A stretch of DNA of 64,000 nt from a candidate division Zixibacteria bacterium SM23_81 (GTDB lineage Bacteria > SM23-81), in assembly GCA_001304015.1 (NCBI GenBank), contig LJUY01000010.1, positions 31,507 through 95,506 on the forward strand, in the 5' to 3' direction. Shown one piece after another: positions 1 through 7,769 of this stretch. The notes under the pieces were generated by a model. That model saw only the letters and a list, made by a program, of their open reading frames with translations, searched no databases and was not told the DNA's origin. The translations under genes and the position numbers were made by a program. How positions within the stretch are numbered: position 1 is the stretch's first letter; the number at the start of each line of letters is the position of its first letter.

Positions 1-1071
1 GCGACCCAGGGTTATGACCATCGACCCATGAACCTCCTCGTGTTTCAATCCCAAGGCCAAGAGCACATGAGAAGGCTCTAGCGTCTTCGAGGAGCATGCT
101 GACCCTGTGGAGACCTGAATATTGTACCCCATATCCATGTTCAACACGATGCTCTCACCCTCTATGCCGCTGAAACGAAAACTGACATGATGTGGAAGCC
201 TCTGAGCGGGATGGCCGGTGAGATAGGCCTGGTCGATTTTCTGTATCTCCTCAATAAGCTTGTTCCTTATCGTTTTAAGCCTGTTAGTTTCCTGCTCCAT
301 CTCGTCCTTCGCGATCCTGGCCGCCTGACCCATTCCAGCAATGGCGAAGATGTTCTCCGTGCCCGACCTGAGCCCGCGCTCCTGTCCGCCACCGGGAAGG
401 ACGGTTTGCAGCTTGATGCCCTTCTTGATATACAACGCCCCAGCCCCTTGGGGTCCGTAAAGATCGTTCGATGACAGGGTCAGCAGGTCAATTCCATCTT
501 TTTGCACATCTATGGGGATACGCCCAGCAGCCGCTGTGGCATCAACATGAAAATAAAGCCCTCTTTGGTGCACGATTTCGCTGATCTCCCCGATGGGTTC
601 GACGGTCCCGATTTCGTTGTTGGCGTACATGACGGATGTCACCGTGGTCTCTTGGCTGACCATCTCAGAGAGTCTCTCCGCCGAGACGATGCCGGTCGCA
701 TCCACCGGTATACGGTTCAGCTGGAAGCCGCTTTTCTGCAGCTCCTTCATGGGATTGAGGACGGACATATGTTCTATTGCGCTGGCGCCGATCTCTTTCC
801 CCTGCGCCATATTCCTCACAGCGGCCCCCTTGATGGCCAGGTTGTTCGCTTCTGTTGCTCCGCTGGTGAAGACAATGCATTGCGCCTCTTCAGCGTTGAT
901 GAAGTCGGCGATCTTTCCCCTGGCCTCTTCCACGACCTTTTTGGCCTCTGAGCCTACCGAATGGGTGGATGAAGGGTTGCCGAACCCTTTTCGCAGAAAA
1001 GGTTCGGCAAACTCCCACACCTTAGGATGGATGGGCATCGCGGAGGCGTGATCTAAGTATATCGCTTCCAT
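1..1071 (-). CDS. NifS/IscS-like cysteine desulfurase lacking the PLP lysine (3' end outside window)
   Basis: Class V aminotransferase-fold protein of the NifS/IscS family, expected to move sulfur from L-cysteine onto its own cysteine. ATG at 1071; about 357 residues are visible and the C-terminus lies beyond the left edge. The sulfur-accepting loop STGSACSS is intact (Cys326), as are the His of IEHMSV and the Asp of HVDATAAAGR that normally contact PLP. Where the family has SxHK, this protein reads LTLSSNDLYGPQGAGALY, so the Schiff-base lysine is replaced by Asp203. From memory of the literature, an Archaeoglobus fulgidus IscS with Asp at this position has been characterised structurally. 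The gene lies 21 bases after the DsrE-like gene and downstream of tusA, so it probably feeds sulfur to those carriers. Family assignment is firm; whether it is active alone is open. Confidence 0.9.
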   Translation of the reverse strand, partial: MEAIYLDHASAMPIHPKVWEFAEPFLRKGFGNPSSTHSVGSEAKKVVEEARGKIADFINAEEAQCIVFTSGATEANNLAIKGAAVRNMAQGKEIGASAIEHMSVLNPMKELQKSGFQLNRIPVDATGIVSAERLSEMVSQETTVTSVMYANNEIGTVEPIGEISEIVHQRGLYFHVDATAAAGRIPIDVQKDGIDLLTLSSNDLYGPQGAGALYIKKGIKLQTVLPGGGQERGLRSGTENIFAIAGMGQAARIAKDEMEQETNRLKTIRNKLIEEIQKIDQAYLTGHPAQRLPHHVSFRFSGIEGESIVLNMDMGYNIQVSTGSACSSKTLEPSHVLLALGLKHEEVHGSMVITLGR

Positions 1072-1092
1072 AATCTTCGCGTCTCCCTTTGT

Positions 1093-1455
1093 TTAAAACC
1101 ACATGGTTGTCCCTGCCTCCAGGGCAAGATCGTTCAGAGTCGCAGCACCTACGATTTTGACATCTGGTATCAGGTCCACTTTGTCCCAACCCAACATCTG
1201 CTTGGATGCCTCACAGACTAAGATCTCAATTCCCATGTCCAGTGTTTTCTTCATCAGCTCCATAACGGAGGGAAAGGATCCCAGCTTTATGTTATCGGCT
1301 GCACCCGGCTTCAGTATTTTCAAGCCTTGGCCCAAATAGTAGATTTTTGGATTGAGATCCATAGCCTTGGCCGTCTGGGCCAACACCAGAGGAGAATACT
1401 GCCTCTCTGGCTCGTCGCTGGTCTGCACATAGAGGATTAACTTTTCGTCTTTCAT
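1093..1455 (-). CDS. DsrE/DsrF-like sulfur-carrier protein
   Basis: A 120-residue soluble protein with the DsrE/TusD-like alternating beta-alpha pattern: an N-terminal strand KLILYVQTS, a predicted helix, then GIEILVCEASKQ with Cys81 at the place where sulfur-relay members carry the reactive cysteine. Proteins of this family accept persulfide sulfur from a desulfurase or TusA and pass it on. It sits between tusA and the desulfurase gene on the same strand with short gaps, which supports a three-gene sulfur-relay operon. Only one cysteine is visible, so a single-thiol relay is the simplest reading. The family call is good; the final sulfur acceptor is unknown. Some relatives are annotated only as peroxiredoxin-family or DsrE-family hypothetical proteins. 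Confidence 0.75.
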   Translation of the reverse strand: MKDEKLILYVQTSDEPERQYSPLVLAQTAKAMDLNPKIYYLGQGLKILKPGAADNIKLGSFPSVMELMKKTLDMGIEILVCEASKQMLGWDKVDLIPDVKIVGAATLNDLALEAGTTMWF

Positions 1456-1533
1456 TTCTGCGCTCCTTGCTTGTTTTTCTCTCTCATATATTACAGTAAC
1501 AGAGATAGGTGGAAAGATGACTATCGTTTTGCC

Positions 1534-1776
1534 TCATTTCGTCTTTCGTATCAAGAAGGTCAAGATTGGCCCCTCTTTTTCTAACTTCAAGATCTCATTC
1601 CCAGTCCTCTTGGCCCATCGTTTGATATCCTCCTCCGCCGCAGGATCATCCGCCTCCACCTTTAACACCTGCCCTACATCGATCTGGTCTATTTTCTCCT
1701 TGGTCATAAAGATCGGCATGGGGCAGTAGAGGCCAACACAATCCAACTCAGCATCAGCATTGATGTCCAAATCCAT
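1534..1776 (-). CDS. tusA: TusA-family sulfurtransferase
   Basis: An 80-residue protein with the TusA/SirA/YeeD signature: LDCVGLYCPMPI, where Cys18 of the CPxP motif is the persulfide-carrying residue, followed by the family pattern of a central acidic helix (DDPAAEEDIKRWAKRTG) and a last beta strand. It has the usual length for the family. TusA proteins take sulfur from a cysteine desulfurase and deliver it to tRNA thiolation, molybdenum cofactor or dissimilatory sulfur pathways. It is the first gene of a minus-strand set with the DsrE-like and desulfurase genes, which matches that partner list. The extra Cys13 just ahead of the motif is seen in a number of family members. Confidence 0.88.
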   Translation of the reverse strand: MDLDINADAELDCVGLYCPMPIFMTKEKIDQIDVGQVLKVEADDPAAEEDIKRWAKRTGNEILKLEKEGPILTFLIRKTK

Positions 1777-2056
1777 GAGAACCCCCTTTGTCTCGCAGTT
1801 TACCTATTCGACCCTTAAATGACGCTTTTCCTTTTAGCCTGAATTATTCATAAGATTCGATTGATCCTTGAAAACCCGAGACTCGTTAAACGTGATTCGT
1901 GATTCGTGAAGAACCGCTTCCTGCCTCCCATCTTTTCTGCCAACTGCCAACGCTTCTCTTACTGCCATTGCCATTGCCTTTATCCTTGTCCGCAGAAGCA
2001 GATGTTTCTGCAGGACACAAAGAACATTTATGAATAGATCGGCTTAGGTCCGCCCT

Positions 2057-2551
2057 CTACGGTCCCACGTGCATCATGGGCCACTGTGAATCGTAATCCT
2101 CGAATTTTTTGGCATTATCCCTCTCAATCTCAAGGATCTTGTAGTGTCCCAGCTCCATGGACGCGATGTATAGAAGCATTTTTTTGACATCTGGTTGCTG
2201 ATCGTATCTATCTGCTAACCTATTGTAAAAATCATGAGCGGCTAGCTCCGCCTCCATGGCGCTCTCCAGAATTTCACTGAGAGGCATATTCTCTGCATCT
2301 ATCTGAATCTGAGGCAGGGGAACAGGGCTCTCCTGCGGTAATGTCATCTCCTTATGGGGGAAGCTCTTTTTATAAAGCCGCTCAAAAAACCTTCTATGCT
2401 TTTCTTCCTCTCCTGCCAGGAAGTTCAACCTTTCCTTCAAAATGAAGTTCTCCACACCCTCGGCTAATTGCGAGTAGGCCACTTTAGCCTCAATCTCGCT
2501 CTTCAACGCCGTCAGCATCAGATCCTCAACGCTGTAATTGCTTAATTCCAT
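2057..2551 (-). CDS. Ferritin-like diiron protein (rubrerythrin family, no rubredoxin domain)
   Basis: A 164-residue all-helical protein of the ferritin-like/rubrerythrin superfamily. Two half-repeats are visible, each with an E...ExxH type pattern: the first around EIEAKVAYSQLAE and GEEEKHRRFFERL, the second around AMEAELAAHDFYNRLAD and MELGHYKILEIE. These glutamates and histidines would build a carboxylate-bridged diiron site. No Cys4 rubredoxin domain follows, unlike classical rubrerythrin. It lies 43 bases after the ferredoxin-like gene and appears to share the Rrf2 operon. A likely role is peroxide reduction or iron handling in an anaerobe; the physiological electron donor cannot be told from sequence. 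Confidence 0.78.
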   Translation of the reverse strand: MELSNYSVEDLMLTALKSEIEAKVAYSQLAEGVENFILKERLNFLAGEEEKHRRFFERLYKKSFPHKEMTLPQESPVPLPQIQIDAENMPLSEILESAMEAELAAHDFYNRLADRYDQQPDVKKMLLYIASMELGHYKILEIERDNAKKFEDYDSQWPMMHVGP

Positions 2552-2594
2552 GGCCCCCTCCTTTCAGTCCTGTTCGCTGGGCTTGGCTACCCCC

Positions 2595-3371
2595 TCAGCT
2601 TGTGGCCGTTGCCGCTTGGCTTCGCTCCAATATCTCACCTCGGATGCCGACCTTGGTCAGGACCAGAGGAATCTCCTTTCCAGAATCTCGCAGGGCCGCT
2701 TGTACCAGCTGTACCAAGCCAAAACAGCAGGGCACCTCCATATGGGCCACTTCCACCATTCGAATGTCATTCTGGCGGAATATCTCCGAGAGCTTCCGGC
2801 GATAGGCCTCCATATCATCCAGCTTGGGACATCCCACTACCAGCGCACGACCTTTCAAGAACTTACGATGGAAATCTCCATAGGCGAAGGGAACGCAATC
2901 GGCGGCGATGAGCAAGTCGGCGTCCTGAAAATAAGGAGCATTCACCGGGACCAAATGAAGCTGTACCGGCCATTGGCCCAGTTGTGTAGCTATCGCTCCG
3001 GTTTCTTCTGCGGCCGCAGACGGGGATGTTCCCTGGCGCTGGAGCACCTGAGACGCGGAACCCGGACAGGTGAAGTCACATGCTGGAGTCTTCGATTTAG
3101 GCTCCCAATCTGGAGTGGTCTTCTCCTCAAGGAAAGACTCGAGATGCTTCTCGACGGCCCCCTCGTCAAAGGCATCTGCCTCCCTCGTCTCGATTGTCAA
3201 AGCACCTTGCGGACATTCCCCCAGGCAAGCACCCAAGCCATCACAGTAAACTTCGCCCACCAGCTTGGCCTTGCCGTCGATGACCTGGATAGCTCCCTCA
3301 GCGCAGGCTGGAACGCACAGTCCACAGCCATCACACCTCTCCTCGTCGATCTTGATAATCTCTCTACGCAT
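2595..3371 (-). CDS. 4Fe-4S ferredoxin-domain protein, Rrf2-associated
   Basis: About 259 residues. An N-terminal two-cluster ferredoxin domain is clear: Cys13, Cys16, Cys19, Cys23 (RCDGCGLCVPAC) and a second set Cys43, Cys49, Cys53 before Pro. After a variable linker comes a conserved C-terminal domain with more cysteines (AADCVPFA, VVGCPKLDD, VPCCFG). Proteins with this layout are found in anaerobes next to Rrf2 regulators; their reaction is not established. The start is placed at 3371 because GGAGG sits six bases upstream, and this ATG overlaps the last codons of the Rrf2 gene, giving translational coupling. Upstream in-frame codons (3389) are less well placed. Likely an electron-transfer or Fe-S sensing partner of the neighbouring diiron protein. 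Confidence 0.75.
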   Translation of the reverse strand: MRREIIKIDEERCDGCGLCVPACAEGAIQVIDGKAKLVGEVYCDGLGACLGECPQGALTIETREADAFDEGAVEKHLESFLEEKTTPDWEPKSKTPACDFTCPGSASQVLQRQGTSPSAAAEETGAIATQLGQWPVQLHLVPVNAPYFQDADLLIAADCVPFAYGDFHRKFLKGRALVVGCPKLDDMEAYRRKLSEIFRQNDIRMVEVAHMEVPCCFGLVQLVQAALRDSGKEIPLVLTKVGIRGEILERSQAATATS

Positions 3372-3795
3372 CAACATCCTCCTGACCATAAACGTCAGTT
3401 AACTCAGACAACTTCATTCCCTCTAAATAGGCTCGATACCGGTTGTTCGTGGTCAACAAAAGATCGCCGAAAATGCATTGCGCGCCGCTACATATAGGAG
3501 TTTCAAAAAGACACCTGTTAGATGTAAGGGGGCCGTCAATGGCTTCATATACCTCCAAAAGGGTAATTTCATCGCCCTTTTTTCCTAGCGCAAAACCCCC
3601 TTTCGGTCCTCGGCTTGACCTGACCAGACCCACTCTAGCAAGTCGCTGCAGTACCTTTGACAGGTGAGCCTCGGAAACGTGAAGAGCGGAGGCAATCCCC
3701 CTTACCGAGAAAATCGTTTCCGGCTTTGAGGCCAACAAAGCCATTGAATGCAGCGCCAGCGAGGCTGCCTCAGAAATGTGCATCACTTTCGGCAT
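3364..3795 (-). CDS. Rrf2-family Fe-S cluster transcriptional regulator
   Basis: 143 residues with the Rrf2 layout: a winged helix in the first 75 residues (VRGIASALHVSEAHLSKVL followed by the wing RGPKGGFAL) and a cysteine triad Cys95, Cys102, Cys107 that in IscR, NsrR and RsrR relatives binds an Fe-S cluster. It therefore probably senses Fe-S status, O2 or NO. The triad spacing (x6, x4) is not the IscR spacing (x5, x5), so the sub-family is left open. Its own promoter carries an inverted repeat that overlaps the -10 box (3813-3830), pointing to autorepression. The next gene overlaps its end, so it likely heads an operon with the ferredoxin-like and ferritin-like genes and possibly the tusA set. 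Confidence 0.88.
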   Translation of the reverse strand: MPKVMHISEAASLALHSMALLASKPETIFSVRGIASALHVSEAHLSKVLQRLARVGLVRSSRGPKGGFALGKKGDEITLLEVYEAIDGPLTSNRCLFETPICSGAQCIFGDLLLTTNNRYRAYLEGMKLSELTDVYGQEDVDA

Positions 3796-3812
3796 TCCCC
3801 ATCCCTCAAAAA

Positions 3813-3830
3813 TTGGTATTCAAGTACCAA
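3813..3830. promoter_or_regulatory. Probable Rrf2 operator
   Basis: The palindrome TTGGTA-N6-TACCAA has perfect 6-base arms. It touches the -10 box and covers the expected transcription start, the right place for an autorepressor site. The assignment to the Rrf2 protein is inference from position. Confidence 0.6.
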
Positions 3831-3857
3831 TATACCAGAATATTTCCCAGATGTCAA
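3829..3857 (-). promoter_or_regulatory. Sigma-70-type promoter of the Rrf2 operon
   Basis: On the minus strand TTGACA (3852-3857) is followed after exactly 17 bases by TATATT (3829-3834). The Rrf2 gene starts about 30 bases further on. Confidence 0.8.
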
Positions 3858-3979
3858 GAGAAAATTTCGTTCCTCACGAAAAAATTGACAAACCTCATAT
3901 GTTTAAAGAGGTTTGATCTTTAAAAAGTATTTTCCTTCCCATACGACTGCTTGAGAAGGAACGCGCCAGCGCGGTTTGG

Positions 3980-4016
3980 TAAAAAAAAGCCCCGACCGTT
4001 ATTCCAGTCAGGGCTA
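3980..4016 (-). terminator. Intrinsic terminator after the rubredoxin gene
   Basis: Read on the minus strand, AGCCCTGAC and GTCGGGGCT form a 9-bp stem (one G-U pair) with a 10-base loop, followed directly by a run of eight T. It lies 25 bases after the stop of the high-molecular-weight rubredoxin gene and closes the fprA operon. Confidence 0.85.
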
Positions 4017-4040
4017 GTGCATACTGTTGAGCGATGATGA

Positions 4041-4814
4041 TTAGCTTTCGGGCGAAAATTGATCCTTGCCGGCTCCACAGACCGGACACACCCATTCGTC
4101 CGGCAGAGCATCGAACTCGGTCCCCGGGGCGATGTCGCCGTCCGGATCTCCCTGGGCGGGATCGTAGACATAGCCGCACACTTCGCAGATATACTTCTGC
4201 ATCCCTTCCCTCCTCTTCTCTGGTTTCAGTTCCTTTTTTTCGATGTGACCTCTGTAAGTTGGGGCATTCTTCGAGGCCTTGCCCTTCTTCACCTCATGGT
4301 AATGGGCGTACGTCAGGGGCTTTCCCTTACGCAGCCTCTCAGCACGTACCACCTGACCCACAAATATGGTGTGTGTGCCCGCATCGCACTGATCGATGAC
4401 CTTGGCTTCGAACACCGAGATGACGGAATCGGTGACCAGAGGACAGCCGGTGATGCCCTTCTTGTACTTGCACATGGCCAGTTTATCGACATCCCGACCC
4501 GACTTGAAGCCGAACAGCCCAATCAACTTCATGGGTGTAGATTCATCCAGAACCGAGACGCCGAACTGGCCACTTTTGACGATGTACTCGTGGGTCAGAT
4601 TGTTCTTGGAAATGGCCACTGCAACCCGGGGAGGCTCCGCTGTAACCTGCATGCATGCATTGGCTATCTGGCCATTTAACCTTTCCCCGTCGTGGGATGA
4701 GACGATGTAGAGGCCATAGCTCCAATCGAAGAGCGCCGTGAGATCCACTTGGCCCGTTGCGATGATCACCCTCCTTGTTATAAGATCCCCTTCATAGGAC
4801 ATTGACTTCGTCAA
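4041..4814 (-). CDS. hrb: High-molecular-weight rubredoxin (flavin reductase domain plus rubredoxin)
   Basis: 257 residues in two domains. Residues ~20-190 form a flavin-reductase-like (flavoredoxin) domain with the typical [20 protein letters not shown] start; residues ~205-257 form a rubredoxin with YICEVCGY and [13 protein letters not shown], the four iron cysteines. This fusion is known as Hrb in Moorella, where it passes electrons from NADH to the flavodiiron protein FprA. The gene directly follows fprA and overlaps its stop codon, the same partnership. The start is uncertain: a TTG at 4814 overlaps the fprA stop (translational coupling), while the ATG at 4802 is an alternative; neither has a strong ribosome site. 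Function is well supported. Confidence 0.9.
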   Translation of the reverse strand: MTKSMSYEGDLITRRVIIATGQVDLTALFDWSYGLYIVSSHDGERLNGQIANACMQVTAEPPRVAVAISKNNLTHEYIVKSGQFGVSVLDESTPMKLIGLFGFKSGRDVDKLAMCKYKKGITGCPLVTDSVISVFEAKVIDQCDAGTHTIFVGQVVRAERLRKGKPLTYAHYHEVKKGKASKNAPTYRGHIEKKELKPEKRREGMQKYICEVCGYVYDPAQGDPDGDIAPGTEFDALPDEWVCPVCGAGKDQFSPES

Positions 4815-6016
4815 GAAGACACTTTGCCCAGCTTTTCAGCCACCCTGGATCCCAGGGAAAAGCATTCGGCCAGGACAGACTCATCTGGCACGTACTTGAC
4901 TTTCAAGCCATCGCCTATTAGATCGATCTTCATCTCAGCCAGCACTTCCATCACTTGTCCCACTGCCTCTCCACTCCAGCCGTATGAGCCGAAGGCCGTG
5001 CCCATGAGATTTTTGGGCTTCAATCCCTTTAGATAAGCCAGAGTGCCAGCCACCGTGGGAAACATGTTGTTGTTGATGGTCGGAGATCCCACCAGAAGAG
5101 CGCCCGCATCCAGAACCTCGGTGACCACCTCGCTGCGATGGCATGATTCCAGGGGCATCAATTTCGTCATCGTCCCGCCAGCCCTCAGCCCCTCGGCGAT
5201 GGTTCTGGCCATCAATGCGGTGCTCTGCCACATGGTGTCGTATACCACCACGGCCTTATTGGTCGGTCTCTGAGCAGCCCAGGTGGCATACAGCTTTGGC
5301 ATCCTGCTCACTTCTTTCCGCCAGATGGGCCCGTGGTCCGGGGCTATGGTCTCGATGGTGATGCCCAGTCCCTTCACCCTTTCCAGAAGCTTGGAGACGA
5401 GTGCAGAAAACGGCAACAGAATGTTGGCATAATACTTGGCCGCCTCATAGTTCAGAATCCAATCCTCAATCTGGTCGGCGAACCGCTCGCTGGAGGCCAG
5501 ATGCATTCCAAATGCGTCCTGGGAGAAGAGCAATTTATCCTCGGCCAGGTAGGTGACCATGCTGTCGGGCCAGTGAAGCATGCGAGTCTCCAAGAAGGTG
5601 AGGTTGAGGTTCCCAAGGCTGAGGCTTTCCCCGTCCTTGACCTCGGAGATCTCCCGGTCCAGGTGAAAATGTTCCTGCAAAGCCTTAGTTCCCATGACAG
5701 AGGCGAATACCTTCTCGGGCTTCACCGCCTGAATCGCCTGGGGCAGGCATCCAGAGTGGTCCATCTCGGAATGGTTGGAGATGATGTAGTCGATCTTACG
5801 GGGATCGATGACCGAGGCTATCCGGACCAACATCTCCTCTAGGAAAGGAGCTTTGACCGTGTCCACCAGGGTAACCTTATCCGCAAGAATCAGGTAAGCA
5901 TTGTAAGTCGATCCCCGATCCGTGGCATAGCCGTGAAAATTTCGAATGCTCCAGTCGATGGCTCCCACCCAGTAGACGCGGTCGTTCACCTGCGTCGCTT
6001 GGAAATATGTTTTCAT
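4811..6016 (-). CDS. fprA: Flavodiiron protein (O2/NO reductase)
   Basis: 401 residues, the normal length for class A flavodiiron proteins. The N-terminal metallo-beta-lactamase-like domain has the diiron ligands HSEMDH (His82, Glu84, Asp86), His148 (MLHWPDSM), Asp167 (FSQDAFG) and His228 (APDHGPIW). From about residue 253 a flavodoxin domain follows ([15 protein letters not shown], the FMN phosphate loop). The enzyme reduces O2 to water or NO to N2O using electrons from rubredoxin; the gene for a rubredoxin-flavin reductase fusion follows immediately. It sits in an operon with two ferritin-like genes and desulfoferrodoxin, a classic anaerobe oxygen-defence set. Confidence 0.95.
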   Translation of the reverse strand: MKTYFQATQVNDRVYWVGAIDWSIRNFHGYATDRGSTYNAYLILADKVTLVDTVKAPFLEEMLVRIASVIDPRKIDYIISNHSEMDHSGCLPQAIQAVKPEKVFASVMGTKALQEHFHLDREISEVKDGESLSLGNLNLTFLETRMLHWPDSMVTYLAEDKLLFSQDAFGMHLASSERFADQIEDWILNYEAAKYYANILLPFSALVSKLLERVKGLGITIETIAPDHGPIWRKEVSRMPKLYATWAAQRPTNKAVVVYDTMWQSTALMARTIAEGLRAGGTMTKLMPLESCHRSEVVTEVLDAGALLVGSPTINNNMFPTVAGTLAYLKGLKPKNLMGTAFGSYGWSGEAVGQVMEVLAEMKIDLIGDGLKVKYVPDESVLAECFSLGSRVAEKLGKVSS

Positions 6017-6038
6017 ATGCCTTCCCCCGGGTGCTGAG

Positions 6039-6536
6039 CTATGGTTTCAGAGAGGTCAATTGGTTACTCAAAATGGTCACGTGTCTCATCTCCTCCTTGA
6101 TCACGTCGTCGATCTTGTTCCTGCCCAACCTCTCCGGCACCATCTCCCGGATGCCCTGATAAAAGACGATGGAGTCCTTCTCCAACCCCAGGGCCGTTCG
6201 GTAAATCTCCTCCAGGGTCTCTTTTCCGGTGAGCTTTTCGCTGGGATCCGTCTTCACGTCGAAGACATGTCCATCGGCCATGGCTCGCAAGTACATGGCG
6301 GCTTGACCCTCGGGATCGAACATCTCCCAGCCACGATCCTTATCCGGCAGATTGGCTCTCATGTTCGAGAAAATCTTGAGGTGCTGGTCTTCCCAGGAAG
6401 CCAGATTGAGCAGTGTATCGCGTGTCCCAGAACCTTCAAATCCCTCAGCTGCCTTGCGGTAGAACTTGGCGCCATTTCTCTCGATCTGTTCGGCCATCTC
6501 GAAGATCTCGTCAGCATTGAACTCGACACCCATCAT
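6039..6536 (-). CDS. Ferritin-like diiron protein (rubrerythrin-type)
   Basis: 165 residues, all helical, of the ferritin-like superfamily. Metal-ligand patterns are visible in both halves: [16 protein letters not shown] with [10 protein letters not shown], and [15 protein letters not shown] with [11 protein letters not shown]. It has no rubredoxin domain. Similar stand-alone diiron proteins occur beside flavodiiron proteins and desulfoferrodoxin in anaerobes and are thought to act in peroxide reduction or iron storage. Its start overlaps the end of the ferritin gene by four bases and fprA follows after 22 bases, so the three are one transcript. It is a distant paralog of the 2057-2551 gene. 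Confidence 0.8.
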   Translation of the reverse strand: MMGVEFNADEIFEMAEQIERNGAKFYRKAAEGFEGSGTRDTLLNLASWEDQHLKIFSNMRANLPDKDRGWEMFDPEGQAAMYLRAMADGHVFDVKTDPSEKLTGKETLEEIYRTALGLEKDSIVFYQGIREMVPERLGRNKIDDVIKEEMRHVTILSNQLTSLKP

Positions 6537-7054
6537 TCGCCTCCTTCCTCTGCCGCAGGTGGAGTGAACACACGCTGACCCAGCTCCCGATCAATCATAA
6601 ACATCCCTCCCCCTTCCTTGCCCACCATCTTGAGTTTCTGCACGACATCATCAGCGGAGGCCTCTTCCTCCACCTGCTCGGAGACGAACCACTGGAGGAA
6701 ATTCTGGGTAGCGTGGTCTCGCTCTGTGATGGCCAAATCCACCAGGCTGTTGATCATGCCAGTGACCTTCTGCTCGTGTTTGTAGACGGTTTGGAAGGCG
6801 GCCAAGGGCGAAGACCAATTGGTGGCCGGTTTCTCTATGGCGCTTACCAGGATCCTGCCACCGCGCTCGTTGACGAAATCGAAAATCTTCATGGCGTGGG
6901 TTGATTCTTCCATGGCCTGCACGCGCATCCAGTTGGCGAAACCTCCAAAACTGATCGAATGAAAGTAAGCGGACATTGACAGATAGAGATATGCGGAATA
7001 CAGCTCCGCCACGATCTGCTTATTGAGTGCTGTTTGCATCTTCTTGCTCAGCAT
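6533..7054 (-). CDS. ftnA: Bacterial non-haem ferritin
   Basis: 173 residues with the standard ferritin four-helix bundle: [18 protein letters not shown] (first ferroxidase glutamate), [15 protein letters not shown] (ExxH), and the later [16 protein letters not shown] segment with further ligands. This is the FtnA class that forms a 24-subunit shell and oxidises and stores iron. It has the usual length plus a short acidic tail. It lies four bases downstream of desulfoferrodoxin and overlaps the next ferritin-like gene, so iron storage is co-expressed with superoxide and oxygen reduction, which limits Fenton chemistry. No haem-binding methionine of bacterioferritin is apparent at the dimer interface. 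Confidence 0.92.
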   Translation of the reverse strand: MLSKKMQTALNKQIVAELYSAYLYLSMSAYFHSISFGGFANWMRVQAMEESTHAMKIFDFVNERGGRILVSAIEKPATNWSSPLAAFQTVYKHEQKVTGMINSLVDLAITERDHATQNFLQWFVSEQVEEEASADDVVQKLKMVGKEGGGMFMIDRELGQRVFTPPAAEEGGE

Positions 7055-7058
7055 GGCA

Positions 7059-7433
7059 TTATCCTTTCCATAAACCGTGAAGATTGCAGTACTCCCGGGC
7101 CGTTACCTGATCTGCCTCGATGCAGAAGGTGGCCTCGGGCACTCCCCCTGGCTTTAAAAACTGACGGTAGGTCTGGCCATCGGCGATGACCTGGATCCAC
7201 TCGATGTAGTGCTGCGCCTCCATGGGATGAGCCACACTCCCCACCTTGACCTTAAAGCCATCGGCGGTCTTCTCCACCACGGGCACGTGCTTCTCCTTGG
7301 CCGCGTCCACCGTGTTCTCGACATAGAGCTTCATGGGCTTTCCGCAGCAGATCATCTGCCCGGCGCCGCCGTGGAGCATCTCCACGATATTGCCGCAGGT
7401 TTCGCATTTATAGACTTGCATTTTCTCAGTCAT
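7059..7433 (-). CDS. dfx: Desulfoferrodoxin (superoxide reductase)
   Basis: 124 residues, two iron domains. Residues 1-40 form the desulforedoxin-like Cys4 site (YKCETCG, then MICCGKPM). The rest is the neelaredoxin-type catalytic domain with the Fe-His4-Cys ligands: [22 protein letters not shown] and the final [10 protein letters not shown]. The KHVP lysine near the active site is present. The enzyme reduces superoxide to peroxide without making O2. It is first in an operon with ftnA, a ferritin-like gene, fprA and hrb. Its product, peroxide, can be removed by the catalase and rubrerythrin encoded just upstream. Confidence 0.95.
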   Translation of the reverse strand: MTEKMQVYKCETCGNIVEMLHGGAGQMICCGKPMKLYVENTVDAAKEKHVPVVEKTADGFKVKVGSVAHPMEAQHYIEWIQVIADGQTYRQFLKPGGVPEATFCIEADQVTAREYCNLHGLWKG

Positions 7434-7769
7434 TTTTCTCCTCCTCTTGGACTATCTTATGACACAGCCACTAGTTTAAATATGCTGATATTTCAGTCTT
7501 CCTAATGAGGCTAAATTTAGATGCAAAATTACCTTTCTCGGTTCAAGACGACAATTCCTTATAAAAGCCACGTCGATGGCTCTCACCTTTGAATTCCAAC
7601 CTGCTTCAACCAGCTACACGCTCATTCTGGCCACCTCCTTTTGAGAGTTCCTGGCGATAGTAACGGATACTAAACCTCTCTCTTAATCCCTACGGCTGCT
7701 GCCTTCCAACAGCCCTATACCCTGTCATTCCAAATCCAATGGAAGGGATATGCTCTTCGTAGGACAGGC
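7434..7769 (-). other. Intergenic region upstream of dfx
   Basis: 336 bases without a credible gene. A purine-rich ribosome site precedes dfx. No clear TTGACA/TATAAT pair is visible. CTAAATTTAG (7511-7520) is a perfect but short palindrome in an AT-rich part and might be a regulator site. A GGCTGTTG/CAGCAGCC hairpin lies nearer the catalase end but has no T-run, so I do not call it a terminator. Confidence 0.4.

Noticed and set aside
593-1051. + strand frames across the desulfurase gene
   Set aside because: Shadows of the minus-strand desulfurase, which runs off the window edge.
1885-1960. Short direct repeats such as GTGATTC and TGCCAACTGCC
   Set aside because: Too short and low in complexity to support a function.
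2538-3497. + strand open frame of 319 codons
   Set aside because: Antisense to the ferredoxin-like and Rrf2 genes, whose motifs are unmistakable on the minus strand.
7511-7520. CTAAATTTAG palindrome as a regulator site before dfx
   Set aside because: Only 10 bases in AT-rich DNA, no promoter nearby and no second copy noticed; kept only as a note in the gap entry.
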